Positions 23,901-34,391 of a DNA stretch of 64,000 nt are shown here, piece after piece; the stretch's first letter is position 1; every line of letters starts with the position of its first letter. The DNA is from Microstegium vimineum. Taxonomy: Eukaryota > Streptophyta > Magnoliopsida > Poales > Poaceae. The translations under genes were made by a program, and so were the position numbers. Below the pieces are notes generated by a model that was given only the letters and a program-made list of their open reading frames with translations, made no database searches and was not told the DNA's origin. The stretch covers positions 7,070,319 through 7,134,318 of the forward strand of contig CM039137.1 of assembly GCA_022036555.1 (NCBI GenBank). Direction: 5' to 3'.

Positions 23901-26900
23901 ATCCAGTTAGGTGTAACCCAACAGTTGCTTAACAATGGATGATTCCAACAGATTAGATGAATGTCATAAGAAAATAACACATAATAGGCAGCTACCTCTA
24001 CATCATATCTTTCATCATAGGCAAAAAGATGCATCTTCATAGAGGTTGTTTGCAAGCACAAATCACCCACTCAAATGCCTCAATCGACTATTATGTTCAG
24101 TATGAACCTGATCATAATAGTTAGTCTGACATCATAGGCCACAAATATAGTTATTATTGGCCTCAGCATTAAATTTTTTTGCTCACTCAGAACCTATTAT
24201 ATAGTCATTGGTGGCTACCAAAATATAACATCAAAGAAATGAAATGAAACAGCAAGAAAAGATACATGACACTCATGTAATCTCCTAAAGCACCCACTGT
24301 TGCCATTAATTTTGGGTCACCAAGAAGTTTCTTAACAGTGGATGATTCCAGGAGACTAGATGAAGGTCATGAGAACCAGCCAACTGAGCTCCCAGCCAAC
24401 AAACAACAAATATCAAATGTTAAAGAACAAGAATAGCAAAAACAACCACCTCATTTATATGTGTTTGCATCATAGGCCAGATGTGTATTCCCATAGTATT
24501 TCTAAATAACTGAAAAACTGAGAAAAGTAACAGGAAATACCAAAGTCAAAGAACAAGAACAATTAAGTTCTTACAATAATAGCAGAGTAAACCCAACAAA
24601 GGGCACAAATAAGTTCTTACAATAACTAGTTCAACCCAATAGCCAAGGGCTCAAATTGTTAGTCACCCTCTCCTAGGCAAACTACACCATAAAGGTCAGG
24701 TGTCAAAAGGTCATTCAAACTGCACATAAGCTTCTGTTGTCAAAAGGTCACATAGACTGCACAAAAGAAGAGAGAGTGGGTGAGGGGGGTGGAGGAACTA
24801 TACATCTCAAACAGTCAACCCCCTCCTGTCCTAGGATCAACATGTACTGCACCTACATGTTGTTTTTGGCTAGGAACTTCCTAAGCCAAATGGTCATATG
24901 GGCATCACTCATGTTAACAAAGCCCCTGCCTTGGACCTTGTTGTCGAGGAGGTAGGTGTAGGCAACAATAAGTTCATCCTCAGAGAACCCAGCCATTTCA
25001 AGAACAGCTAGGTAAAGATTACCATCAACATGAGCTGGTCCAGTCTCTCTAAGAACATTAGCCACATTGTTCACAGCATCAGACATGTTGATCAACATCA
25101 AAATCTCATCCTCAGAGAAGTTTCCTCTCTTCCTCTTCCCACCAGCTACTGAAGAGGGCAACTGTGTGGCCTTGCTACCCTCTCCAGCTTCAGTGGGCAA
25201 TTTCTCAGTAGTGGTATGGGTAAGAGTAGGTCCATCAAGTTTGGCAGCTGCACTGTCAGCCTGGTTCTGCCCTAGGGCTTCACCAGACTCAACTGCAAAC
25301 TTGCCAGTGGCCATGGCATTGCCAAAGATGGCCTCCATCTCAGTGTAGAACCTAATTGGGCAGTTAAGGAACTTTGCATCTTTAGGATGATCCTGCCAGG
25401 TTAAGGGTGTAGTTTCAGACAGGTTAAGGACAGTGATAGGATCAAGGGGAAACAAAACAGGAAAGAGTAAAAGATGAACTACTACCTTGCAGTGACCAAC
25501 ATAATGGTCTTGGTCAAGCATTATAGCACAGGCTAAGTCATCCCACAAAGCACCACTAAGGTATTTGAGCTTGGTAACCCTTCCCCACTTCTGCCTCCAT
25601 TTCCTCAAGTGATTATACACTTGAGTTGGGCTAACTACCTCCCCACAATATTCCTTCACGGCTTTGGCCACAGAGTTCATATCCTTGTCCTTGAACACTT
25701 TGTCAGGTCTGCTGCTATCACTAACAAGTGCAGACATCCTTCTAAGAATGAAGCCAGATGTGTTGTTTGTCCACCTCATTGACCTAGCACCACCCACAGC
25801 CACTGGAACAACCACATTGGCAGGGAGTGCAACATCTGGAGCAGCACCAGCACCAACAACTGCTAGCTCAGGAGCAGCAGTAGCAACACTAGCACCAGCT
25901 ACAACAGGTGTTGCACTGGCCCCACTAATGAGGGCATCCATCACATCAGAAGCATCCATCATAGGACTAGTACAGAAGAATTGGTAACAACATAATAGCA
26001 GAGTAAGCAAACTGAATAACACTGAATCAAAGTGAAGCAAAGTGTAGCAAAGTTAAGCAAACTGAATCAAAGTGAAGCAAAGTCAATTGAAAGAACAGAA
26101 GAGTTCACAAATTGGTCTCAGCCTTGTCCATTAAATTATTACATCATCATCAAACAAACATGAGTTCCATAGCAGAGTAAACAAACTGAAATCAAATTCT
26201 ATTAGTTCCCCTCCCTTCCCATATTACATTGAAGATGACATCCCTCTTTGTAGCCATGTTGTTGGAGTCTTGGTCCAGATGGACAGGAGGCAGGTTAAGA
26301 GGGTCAGGTGGAGAACCAGTGAAAGTAGTCTCATCAGGCACAACTTCATCAATGCCAAAGCCTATGATCCAGTTGTGTAAAATGGCACAGGCTAGGACAA
26401 GCTTGACTTGTGTTTTGTAATTGTGGAAGAGCTTATTGTCCAAAATTCGAAACCTGAGCTTTAGTGCACCTATTGCCCTCTCAACAGTGACTCTAAGGGA
26501 TGAGTGTCTTAAGTTGAAGAGCTCCCTTGTATTGGTTGGTCTGTTGTTGCTCCCATACTCAAACAAATGGTACCTAACTCCCCTATAGGGAGGTAGGAAG
26601 CCATTGCGGCATGCATACCCAACATCTACCAAGTAGAATTTACCTACATGGGATAACTACTGTGAGATGAGTTGGAACTTAATAGTTCATTGATTTTGTA
26701 TGGACTGTGTATGTTTGATTACCTTCTGGAACACTAAACCCATCATCCCTGGCAATTGCATCTGCCAATATATTTGCATCATGGGCAGAACCCTCTCAGC
26801 CAGCTAGGACATAAGTGAATTTGAGATCACAATTGACAGCTACCATCACATTTTGAGTGCGGTCCTTTTTTCTACCCCTGAAGGCTTGTTGCATGCGTCT

Positions 26901-29900
26901 AGGTACCCTTGCAAGGAAATGAGTGCCATCTATGAAGCCAATGCAGTCCTAAAAACCATGTGTGAGTGATTGGATCAGGTTAAACTGAACATATGAACCC
27001 AAGGTATGCATTTACCTTTAAGTATGGATTCCATCTATGGATTCCAAGAATCTTTGGGTCAGTGACTGTGCTAGGTGGCTTGATCATTTCATTCCTAAGC
27101 TCACCAACAACATACAAAACCTGATGAAAGTGTTTGTGTACTGTTTGGATGGACCTCCTAAAGGACTGGTGGACAACTCTAAACCTTTGGTTGTGACCTA
27201 CAACATGCAAAAACATGGCTACCTGCTCCTCTACTGACACTCCCTCCCTGTCACTTACAAGACTCCTCTCTCTAAAAGTTTTGACTAACTCAAAAAAGGA
27301 GCTCTTTTCATCCTGATCATAGAAATACACTCAAAATCAGTGGAGTTGTAAATCATTGTGAGAGTCCTGTGTCTGTGTTTTTCATTTTCATCTCTAATAG
27401 ATGCAAATGCTAAAGGATCAGGCTCTGGTGTTTCAGGTTCAGGGGTTTTTCTTTTGAGCTTAGTGGAAACAAAGGATATCATAACAACAGTCAAGGCAGT
27501 AGCCTGCCTACAAAGCATATCATGGCTCATAGAGGGATCCATCTACATCTATAACAAAAAATGAACGCGAAATCAGTTCATTATACCCTGCTAGGCATCA
27601 ACATGCTTGTTAAATGAAAAAATGGCACACAAGCACGGCTGCATCTTGTATGTGATGCCTCCCAGTGCATATATCATCTTGTATGTGATGCCTCCCAGTG
27701 CATACTAGGGACTACATCATCGACCAGTGAACAAAAAAAATACTAAGACCAGTGCTAAAAAAACCACAGCAAGATGTAGTAACAGAGATATATCAAATCA
27801 ACATGAAAGAGCAGATTAATTCACAACAAATAAGCAAGATGTAGTACCAGAAATGAGACTCAGCAGGATACTGTACTTCGAAACCCTAACAAATCAAAAC
27901 CCAACAAAGTGGTAACCCTAACACAAGATGAGCGAAACCCTAACAAATTGAAATCGATTAACCGTACATTAACCCTAACAGATCAAGAACGAAACCATAA
28001 CAACTGCATCAAAAAACGGAGATGGGGAACCATTTCACCTAGGGCTCGGCACCGGAGAAATGGAGACAAGGCAGATCTGGAAGTAGAGGATGTAAATCGG
28101 GAAGTAGAGATCGCGGAACTGCAAGTAGAGGTTGCAGATCGGGCGGGGTCCCAGCAGATCTGGAAGTAGAGGATGTAGACGAAGAAGAAGAATACCAACG
28201 CCACGGAGTCCCACCCGGAGCGGGGTCGCGGCGAGAGAACGCCGCCGGTGGTGGTAGCCGCTGACGCACCGTACCCTTACCTTACCGCCGGTATCTCACG
28301 CACGAGGTGGAAGAGGAAGCGCAAAGAGAGGAAGGGGAGACGACGGTGGAGCGGGAAGCCTTATAGGCGGAAGGTTCCGCTTCCCGCGCGAGCCACCCCG
28401 CCGTCGCCAAAAAATCGCCCAGAGCGCCGCGGAGAGCTCGGCTCTAGAGAAACGGAGGTTTCCCACGTACGAAGGGGGCCAGGCTGCGGGGTCTCCGTGA
28501 ACCCTAGCGAGCCAGGCTCGTTCATGGGCCAGGGGGGTGCAAACACGACATGTTGCACCCCACGGGCGCAGCCGGGCTCATGGGCCGGGGTCGCAAACAC
28601 CCCCCTGGTGGGCGCTCGGGTCGTTTTGTTTCGCGTTCAGGTAACGTTGCCTAGGCAGCGTTTCCGAGTCACCCGTTTTCGGTCGCCTGAGATGCTGGAA
28701 ACAATGCCTGCCAGCGACCTGAATGAAACGTGCCCGCAAAGGCTGGACGTGTACCACTGGAGTTACGGCCTAGTTTGATTAGAACCTTTTCCGTGCGCCT
28801 TGACACATTGGTTCATAGTACTACCTTGAAGCAATCATCTGCGCACAGGCCAAGGGTTTGGTGGTGTGTACGTACTGATGACTAGATAAGAGCGTACAAG
28901 GCATTTTGCACTGCCCTCCCATCTTTTTTTTTTCTGTAACCCAGAAAAGCACTGGGTACACCGCTCACCGCTCTACACATTTGTGTGGCTTCCCTAACTT
29001 GAACCAGTCAATGTACCAAGTGCCAACGACTGAACACAAGTCCACTCGCCGAAAACATCCATACGCGCACCGGCCGGGACCCGTCTCAAACGCAGGCTTC
29101 ATAGCTACACATCAAACAGCTTCATTGCGAATCCCGGTCCGCGGTAACACGTGCCCGCCGAGCCGGTCATTATTTGGGTCCATTCAATTCGTTCCGCGAT
29201 TGGCCCCACCCCACGAAAACTCTACAAGAACACAAGAGTACGACTAGCTTTATAATTTGTTCCGTGGCCGGCGGCAGACGCCATCGTCAATCGGTCACCA
29301 AGCACTTCTCCTGCCCGCGGCGTCTTGCTGGTGTCCGCTTGCGAGGTTGCGTTGCGCCGCACGACCTGGCGACGGGTCCCGGCGGCGCCACACTGCACCC
29401 ACGGGCGGGCGCATCGCTGCAGCACGACTGCGACGTGCTGCGGGCTGCGGCATCTGATCACGGGCACGGCGCAGATGCGCCGGCCCTACCAAACTTTGTC
29501 AGTGCACCACAGCAAACTGAACAGCGTCGTGCACCGACCTACGGATCGGCAGGAGTACGTGCAAGTACAATCATGCATGATCCATGACGAATGAACCATA
29601 CTGCTGATGCCCGATGGTGCAGGACTGCCACGTGCACGCGATCGCGCGGGACTACGGTGCGCTGACGGCGCAGAACCGGCAGAGCATGCTGGATGACACG
29701 GGGTTCTCCTTCGTCAACTGCCGGGTGACGGGGTCCGGCGCGCTCTACCTGGGCCGCGCCTGGGGCACCTTCTCCCGCGTCGTCTTCGCCTACACCTACA
29801 TGGACAACATCATCGTCCCCAACGGATGGTACAACTGGGGCGACCCCAACAGAGAGCTGTACGTGCGTTCCTCCACCATCCCTGCCTGCCTCTCGCCTCT

Positions 29901-30671
29901 CGCTCTCCTTCCTTCCATGTCCATCCTCTGCTCGCGAGATCAAGCATCTCACGCACGCGTGCTATCTGTTGCGCCATTGCCATCTGGGGCTACCGCACGC
30001 CAGACATGCTCGATGGCCAAAGCTGGCCATGCTACGAGGCCTTTCGAGTTCTGCCACAAGTGTCATCTAACGGACTCCATCCATGCCTTTTCTGTGCTTT
30101 TGTGTTTGTGGTATGGAAAGCAAACGAAGAGCTCAGCTACTCATCCATCTTTGCACGTACTGTATGTAGACGAGCTACCTGCTGCAGTCGTGCTGTAGCC
30201 TGTAGGTTCATAACTGATAAAGGCGTGCACAGCGCAGACAAAGCGTCAAACCGAGCACTCACTTCCATTCCTGTTCTGGTGAATCATCCGTTCGCACGGG
30301 TGGCCGCCCTCCTCATCAGACGTTCTGATCGTGGAGGCCTTTCTACAGTAGATTCGATTCCCGCTGCCCCGCTTGCACAGGCGCACGGGCAGAAAGCACA
30401 GTCCTATCCTATTCCTATGCGGCTAGGCCAGTCGGTCAGGATCCCAAATGCCAAAGGCTACCAAAACTTTTCGTCACAAATCCCAAATATAAATAACATC
30501 GCGTGTTGTTACTGCTACTGCAGGACGGTGTTCTACGGGCAGTACAAGTGCACGGGCCCGGGAGCGAGCTACGCCGGCCGGGTGCCGTGGTCGCACGAGC
30601 TCACCGACGACGAGGCCAAGCCCTTCATCTCGCTGAGCTTCATCGACGGCACCGAGTGGGTCAGGCTGTAA
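20930..30671 (+). CDS. PME53-like: Pectin methylesterase (pectinesterase), PME53 type, five exons
   Basis: Exons by canonical splice sites in consistent phase: 20930-21320, 21419-21611, 21714-21920, 29623-29858 and 30524-30671 (TAA). The product of about 391 residues de-esterifies homogalacturonan in the cell wall. A hydrophobic signal peptide (LFLACIAVAAIVLLA) leads into a mature enzyme without an inhibitor pro-domain. Motifs: FPSYSLVVDKNPAFGDFTTI at the domain start; GTFNSASFAV; QAVALRVSADNAAF; GAQDTLYDHSGRHYY and GSVDFIFG with the two catalytic Asp; LGRAWG with the substrate-binding Arg; and a C-terminal PFISLSFIDGTEWVRL. This matches the PME53 branch as I know it. Oddities: the only suitable ATG (20930) is one base out of frame with the signal peptide, fitting a base lost near the G run at 20935; and intron 3 is 7.7 kb because of transposons. 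Confidence 0.9.
22278..22847. mobile_element. Non-autonomous hAT element with 8-bp target duplication
   Basis: The ends CAGGGGTGAAAACGG and (reverse complement of the right end) TAGGGATGAAAACGG follow the hAT YAGGG pattern. The 8-bp flanks are CTTCTGGG (22270-22277) and CTTCTGGA (22848-22855), one mismatch. The body is full of ATCCGAATCCG-like words in both orientations, which are subterminal repeats, and has no coding. Its right target duplication overlaps the first two bases of the PIF/Harbinger element that follows. Confidence 0.85.
24853..25962 (-). CDS. PIF/Harbinger ORF1: Myb/SANT-like DNA-binding protein
   Basis: The likely start is the ATG at 25962 (MMDASDVMDAL); the frame stays open further upstream to 26040 without obvious meaning. 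After an Ala/Val-rich spacer, RSMRWTNNTSGFILRRMSAL opens a Myb/SANT-like (Myb_DNA-bind_3) domain, with VSPTQVYNHLRKWRQKWGRV as its last helix. An in-frame intron of 103 bp (25495-25393, AAG|GTAGTA ... TGGCAG|GAT) is supported because removing it joins HYVGHCK to DHPKDAKFLN, as in relatives. The C-terminal part ends in GFVNMSDAHMTIWLRKFL. In this superfamily ORF1 works with the transposase in DNA binding and nuclear entry. No stop or frameshift was seen, so it may be intact. Confidence 0.75.
   Translation of the reverse strand: MMDASDVMDALISGASATPVVAGASVATAAPELAVVGAGAAPDVALPANVVVPVAVGGARSMRWTNNTSGFILRRMSALVSDSSRPDKVFKDKDMNSVAKAVKEYCGEVVSPTQVYNHLRKWRQKWGRVTKLKYLSGALWDDLACAIMLDQDHYVGHCKVVVHLLLFPVLFPLDPITVLNLSETTPLTWQDHPKDAKFLNCPIRFYTEMEAIFGNAMATGKFAVESGEALGQNQADSAAAKLDGPTLTHTTTEKLPTEAGEGSKATQLPSSVAGGKRKRGNFSEDEILMLINMSDAVNNVANVLRETGPAHVDGNLYLAVLEMAGFSEDELIVAYTYLLDNKVQGRGFVNMSDAHMTIWLRKFLAKNNM
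26192..27542 (-). pseudogene. PIF/Harbinger transposase (DDE_Tnp_4), disrupted
   Basis: Segments run right to left: an N-terminal part beginning near 27542; VSVEEQVAMFLHVVGHNQRF (helix-turn-helix-like region, 26980-27330); CIGFIDGTHF with the first Asp (about 26930); SAHDANILADA with the second Asp (about 26785); and SLRVTVERAIGALKLRFRIL with the Glu (about 26480). Introns are visible near 27013-26950 and 26735-26645. Two lesions: a frame change in a T run at about 27297, and TGA (26796-26798) where relatives have the Trp of GWEGSAHD. With the stop the enzyme is dead unless that base is an error. The stop is a substitution, not a homopolymer change, so I favour real decay. Confidence 0.8.
27642..27704. 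repeat. 33-bp tandem duplication upstream of the transposase
   Basis: CATCTTGTATGTGATGCCTC plus CCAGTGCATA occurs at 27642 and again at 27675, a period of 33. It lies between the transposase 5' end and the right end of the Harbinger element. Confidence 0.75.
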
Positions 30672-31069
30672 TTGTAAATCTCGCAGTCGCTCACGGTCAC
30701 CGCCGGCCACGCGGCACGCCAAACCATGCATGTAAAGAAACAGAGTTACTGTAGACAGTATACATAATCAAATCTCGATGCAGCGTCTCGGTGGAATGAG
30801 CTTTGCCGTGCGCACTGACCGAGTACAACTGCTGTGTCATTTGTCACCGAAAGATAGACGTCAACGTCTGCATGTGCCAGGTCCGTCCGTCCGTCCGTGC
30901 GTGCGTGCGGATTCAGCGAGAAGACACAAACTTCTCTGCCTAACCAATTTCTGCGGCACATGATGCTAGTGGCAAATTCATCATAAATATACTTCGGTAC
31001 TAGCAACATCAAATTATAATGGTGAATTAAGGAGCATATTTTAATATATTACTGATTATAAAGGCCTAA
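30672..31069. other. Pectinesterase 3' flank
   Basis: Contains the probable 3' UTR, a tetranucleotide run (GTCC then GTGC units, 30883-30908) and AT-rich sequence. It ends in the 19-bp target duplication of the LINE (31051-31069). The LINE inserted about 400 bp past the stop codon. Confidence 0.5.
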
Positions 31070-34000
31070 CTCCGCCTAGGTTGGAGTGCCTTTGGTGTTC
31101 CAGCATAGCAGGTCCCAAGCCCTAGTAAAGGAGGAGGGTGTGATAGGCTTGGCGAGCCAACATCGAAACTTAGCCACTTTCATGGAAATGAGACCCAAAA
31201 GATTCCCGTTGGGGCGTAACCCTCTTAGCGACGCGCCATGCCGGAACCCGGGTATGGTGTTAAATGAGCAAGGGCCGGGTCGTCACCCCCGTGGCGCGCC
31301 GTGTCTTGATCTGGGCACGGTGTCAAGTGAGCAAGGATCGGGTCGTCGCATCCTTAGTGGCGCGCCACATCGGCGTCCGGATGTGGTGCAAAATGAGCAA
31401 GGGTCTTCACACCTCCCTCGGCGGGTGCGAAGGGTAAGGAAGCTAGTCGAACCAACCAAGATCCGTTTAGGTAGCTGGAATATTGGGCCCCTCACGGGTA
31501 GGTTAAGAGAGCTAGTTGACACTATGGTTAGGAGGCGTGTAAATATCTTGTGCGTTCAAGAGACCAAATGGAAGGGTCAAAAGGCGAAGGAGGTGGACAA
31601 TACAGGCTTCAAGCTATGGTACACAGGGACAACTTCGAGTAGAAATGGAGTCGGAGTTTTGATCGATAAGAGCCTCCAAGGTGGTGTGGTGGAGGTGAAA
31701 AGGCAAGGAGATAGGATTATCTTAGTTAAACTTGTCATTAGTGATTTAGTCTTAAACATTATTAGTGCGTATGCTCCCCAAGTAGGCCTTGATGAGTGTG
31801 CTAAGAGGCAATTTTGGGAGGATTTGGATGGCATAGTCAGGGCTGTACCAAGTAGCGAGAAGCTCTTCATTGGAGGGGACCTTAATGGCCATGTAGGAGC
31901 ATCTAGTACAGGTTACGAGGCAACACATGGAGGTTTTGGTTTCGGAAGAAGGAACCAGGAGGGAGAGGATATCCTAGACTTTGCTACAACTTTTGATATG
32001 ATGGTAGCAAACACTTTCTTTCAAAAGCGAGAGTCCCACTTAGTGACCTTTAGTAGTGGCTTGTCCTGCAGTCAGATTGACTTTGTCCTTGCAAGAAGGG
32101 GAGATAAACGTGCTTGCGTGGATTGTAAGGTGATACCTGGGGAATATGTGGTGTCTCAGCACAAGCTAGTGGTGGCTGACTTCCGCTTTCTGATGCAAAC
32201 TTGTAGGGCTAAACAAGCCAAGATTGCAAGGACAAAGTGGTGGAATTTAGAAGGGGAGACATCAAAGGTCTTCAAGGCAAGAGTTATTGAAGAGGGCCCG
32301 TGGAAGGACGAAGGTGACACCAACAATATGTGGGAGAAGATGGCGACATACGTTCGAAAGGTTGCTGCAGAGGTGCTAGGTGTGACCAAAGGAAGTGGAT
32401 GCGCTATGAAAGACACTTGGTGGTGGAATGAGGATGTTCAAAAGGCAATTAAGGAGAATAAGGAAGGCTATAAGAGCTTGTTCCAGGACCGGAGTGCAGA
32501 TAACATAGAGAAGTATAAGGTGGCAAAGAAGGCTGCAAAACGGGCAGTGGCAGAGGCAAAGGGACGTGCTTATGAAGATTTGTACAAGAGTCTTGATACG
32601 AAGGAAGGAGAAAAGGACATCTATAGGATGGCTAGGACTCGTGATAGGAAGACGAGGGACTTTACTCAAGTCAAGTGCATTAAGGATGAGAGGGAGCAAC
32701 TCTTGGTGAAAGAGGATGAGATCAGACAAAGATGGCAAGAGTATTTTGACAAATTGTTCAATGGGAAGAACGAGAACTCTCCTGTTCAGTTGGACGACTC
32801 GTTTGATGACAACAACAGGCGCTTTGAGCGGAGGATTCAAGAATCAGAGGTTAGAGAAGCGTTGAAAAGGATGAAAGGGAGCAAAGCGATGTGCCCGGAT
32901 GGTATCCCAATCAAGGTGTGGAGATGCCTTGGGGATATAGCTATAGTATGGCTAACCAAGATGTTCAATAATATCTTCCGATCGAACAAGATGCCTGAGG
33001 AGTGGAGAAGAAGCACTTTGGTACCAATCTACAAGAACAAGGGTGACATCCAGAGTTGTAATAACTATTGTGGGATTAAGTTGATGAGCCACACTATGAA
33101 GCTATGGGAGAGAGTCATCGAGCATCGCCTACGAAGAAGGACACGAGTATCTACCAACCAATTTGGCTTCATGCCTGGAAGGTCAACCACAGAAGCAATC
33201 TTCTTGTTAAGACAAGTTATGGAGCGATTTAGAGACCAGAAGAAGGACCTACATATGGTTTTCATTGACTTGGAGAAAGCTTATGATAAGATACCAAGAA
33301 ATGTTATGTGGTGGGCTTTGGATAGACATAAAGTCCCAACAAAGTACGTGACTCTCATCAAGGACATGTACAACAATGTTGTGACTAGCGTTCGAACCAA
33401 TGATGGTAATACTGATTACTTCCCGATTAGAATTGGGCTTCATCAAGGGTCAGCCTTGAGCCCGTATCTCTTTGCCTTGGTAATGGACGAGATTACAAGG
33501 GACATTCAAGGGGACATCCCTTGGTGCATGCTCTTCGCCGATGATGTAGTGTTAGTTGATGAAAGCTTGGTGGGAGTAAATAGGAAACTTGAGCTGTGGC
33601 GGCAGACCCTTGACTCTAAAGGTTTTAGACTAAGTCGAACTAAAACCGAGTATATGAAATGCAACTTTGGCACAACGACTCAGGATGAGGGAGATGTGAG
33701 TTTGGAAGGTCAAGTCGTGCCTAAAAAGGACACCTTACGATATCTGGGATCGATGCTACAAAGGGATGGAGATATTGATGCAGACGTTAGCCATAGAATC
33801 AAAGCAGAGTGGATCAAGTGGCGTCAAGCTTCTGGCATTCTATGTGACAAGAGGGTACCCCAAAAGCTAAAAGACAAGTTCTATAGGACAGCAATTAGAC
33901 CTGCAATGGTGTATGGAGCCGAATGTTGGCCCACAAAGGCTCGACATGTTCAACAAATGAGTGTTGCAGAAATGCACATGTTGCGTTGGATCTGTGGTCA

Positions 34001-34391
34001 CACAAGAATTGACCGAGTGCGGAATGATGATATATGTGATCGCCTAGGGGTGGCACCAATTGAAGAAAAGCTTGTCCAACATCGGTTGAGATGGTTTGGC
34101 CATGTCCAGAGGAGACCGCCAGATGCACCAGTGCGCTGTGGGTGTGGAGTCCCAAGCCAAGCTAATAATATAAGGAGAGGCAGAGGAAGACCGAAGTTGA
34201 CATGGGTGGAGGCGGTGAATAGGGATTTAAAAGCTTGAGATATATCTAGAGATCTATGTTTGGATAGGATTGCCTGAAAAGCAGCTATTGAAGTGTCGGA
34301 ACCATGACTTGGGTATCTTGTTGGGTTTCAACTCTAGCCTACCCCAACTTACTTGGGACTACAGGCTTTGTTGATGTTGATGTTGATGTTG
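31070..34391 (+). mobile_element. RTE-clade non-LTR retrotransposon (LINE), full length
   Basis: The element is bounded by a perfect 19-bp direct repeat, ACTGATTATAAAGGCCTAA, at 31051-31069 and 34392-34410. It ends in TTGATG repeats (34370-34390) instead of poly-A, as RTE elements do. One long ORF with an AP-endonuclease and a reverse transcriptase and no gag-like first ORF fits the RTE (BovB-related) clade. The perfect duplication and open ORF point to a young insertion. The 34410-34816 flank shows nothing further. Confidence 0.92.
31182..34238 (+). CDS. RTE LINE polyprotein: AP endonuclease and reverse transcriptase, uninterrupted
   Basis: From the first ATG in frame (31182) there are 1018 codons without a stop; the frame is open back to 31086 without an ATG. 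Residues about 25-90 hold three imperfect ~23-residue repeats containing EQG(P/S)G and GAP. The endonuclease starts at about residue 95 (IRLGSWNIGP, ILCVQETKWKG with the catalytic Glu, IISAYAPQVG, FIGGDLNGHVG, SQIDFVLARR, SQHKLVVADF). The reverse transcriptase follows, with FGFMPGRSTTEAIFLLRQ, FIDLEKAYDKIPR, GLHQGSALSPYLFALVMDE and FADD (33534-33545). A C-terminal stretch with AEMHMLRWICGHTRIDR and HRLRWFGHVQRRP closes it. The endonuclease nicks target DNA and the RT copies the RNA at the nick. All key motifs are present, so it may be competent. Confidence 0.92.
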   Translation: MEMRPKRFPLGRNPLSDAPCRNPGMVLNEQGPGRHPRGAPCLDLGTVSSEQGSGRRILSGAPHRRPDVVQNEQGSSHLPRRVRRVRKLVEPTKIRLGSWNIGPLTGRLRELVDTMVRRRVNILCVQETKWKGQKAKEVDNTGFKLWYTGTTSSRNGVGVLIDKSLQGGVVEVKRQGDRIILVKLVISDLVLNIISAYAPQVGLDECAKRQFWEDLDGIVRAVPSSEKLFIGGDLNGHVGASSTGYEATHGGFGFGRRNQEGEDILDFATTFDMMVANTFFQKRESHLVTFSSGLSCSQIDFVLARRGDKRACVDCKVIPGEYVVSQHKLVVADFRFLMQTCRAKQAKIARTKWWNLEGETSKVFKARVIEEGPWKDEGDTNNMWEKMATYVRKVAAEVLGVTKGSGCAMKDTWWWNEDVQKAIKENKEGYKSLFQDRSADNIEKYKVAKKAAKRAVAEAKGRAYEDLYKSLDTKEGEKDIYRMARTRDRKTRDFTQVKCIKDEREQLLVKEDEIRQRWQEYFDKLFNGKNENSPVQLDDSFDDNNRRFERRIQESEVREALKRMKGSKAMCPDGIPIKVWRCLGDIAIVWLTKMFNNIFRSNKMPEEWRRSTLVPIYKNKGDIQSCNNYCGIKLMSHTMKLWERVIEHRLRRRTRVSTNQFGFMPGRSTTEAIFLLRQVMERFRDQKKDLHMVFIDLEKAYDKIPRNVMWWALDRHKVPTKYVTLIKDMYNNVVTSVRTNDGNTDYFPIRIGLHQGSALSPYLFALVMDEITRDIQGDIPWCMLFADDVVLVDESLVGVNRKLELWRQTLDSKGFRLSRTKTEYMKCNFGTTTQDEGDVSLEGQVVPKKDTLRYLGSMLQRDGDIDADVSHRIKAEWIKWRQASGILCDKRVPQKLKDKFYRTAIRPAMVYGAECWPTKARHVQQMSVAEMHMLRWICGHTRIDRVRNDDICDRLGVAPIEEKLVQHRLRWFGHVQRRPPDAPVRCGCGVPSQANNIRRGRGRPKLTWVEAVNRDLKA

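Larger units (their letters stand above)
22854..28604 (-). mobile_element. PIF/Harbinger transposon with both genes, inside pectinesterase intron 3
   Basis: Two genes on the minus strand, a DDE transposase (26192-27542) and a Myb/SANT-like protein (24853-25962), are the standard PIF/Harbinger pair. Proposed ends are GAGCCTGTTTGTGACCCTG (left) and, in reverse complement, GGGGGTGTTTGCGACCCCG (right), matching at 14 of 19 positions. CTG lies outside both (22851-22853 and 28605-28607). A 3-bp duplication fits the superfamily, although TTA/TAA is the usual target in grasses. Both ends are rich in GCCTGGCC/GGCCCGG words. Gene content is certain; exact ends are probable. Confidence 0.78.
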
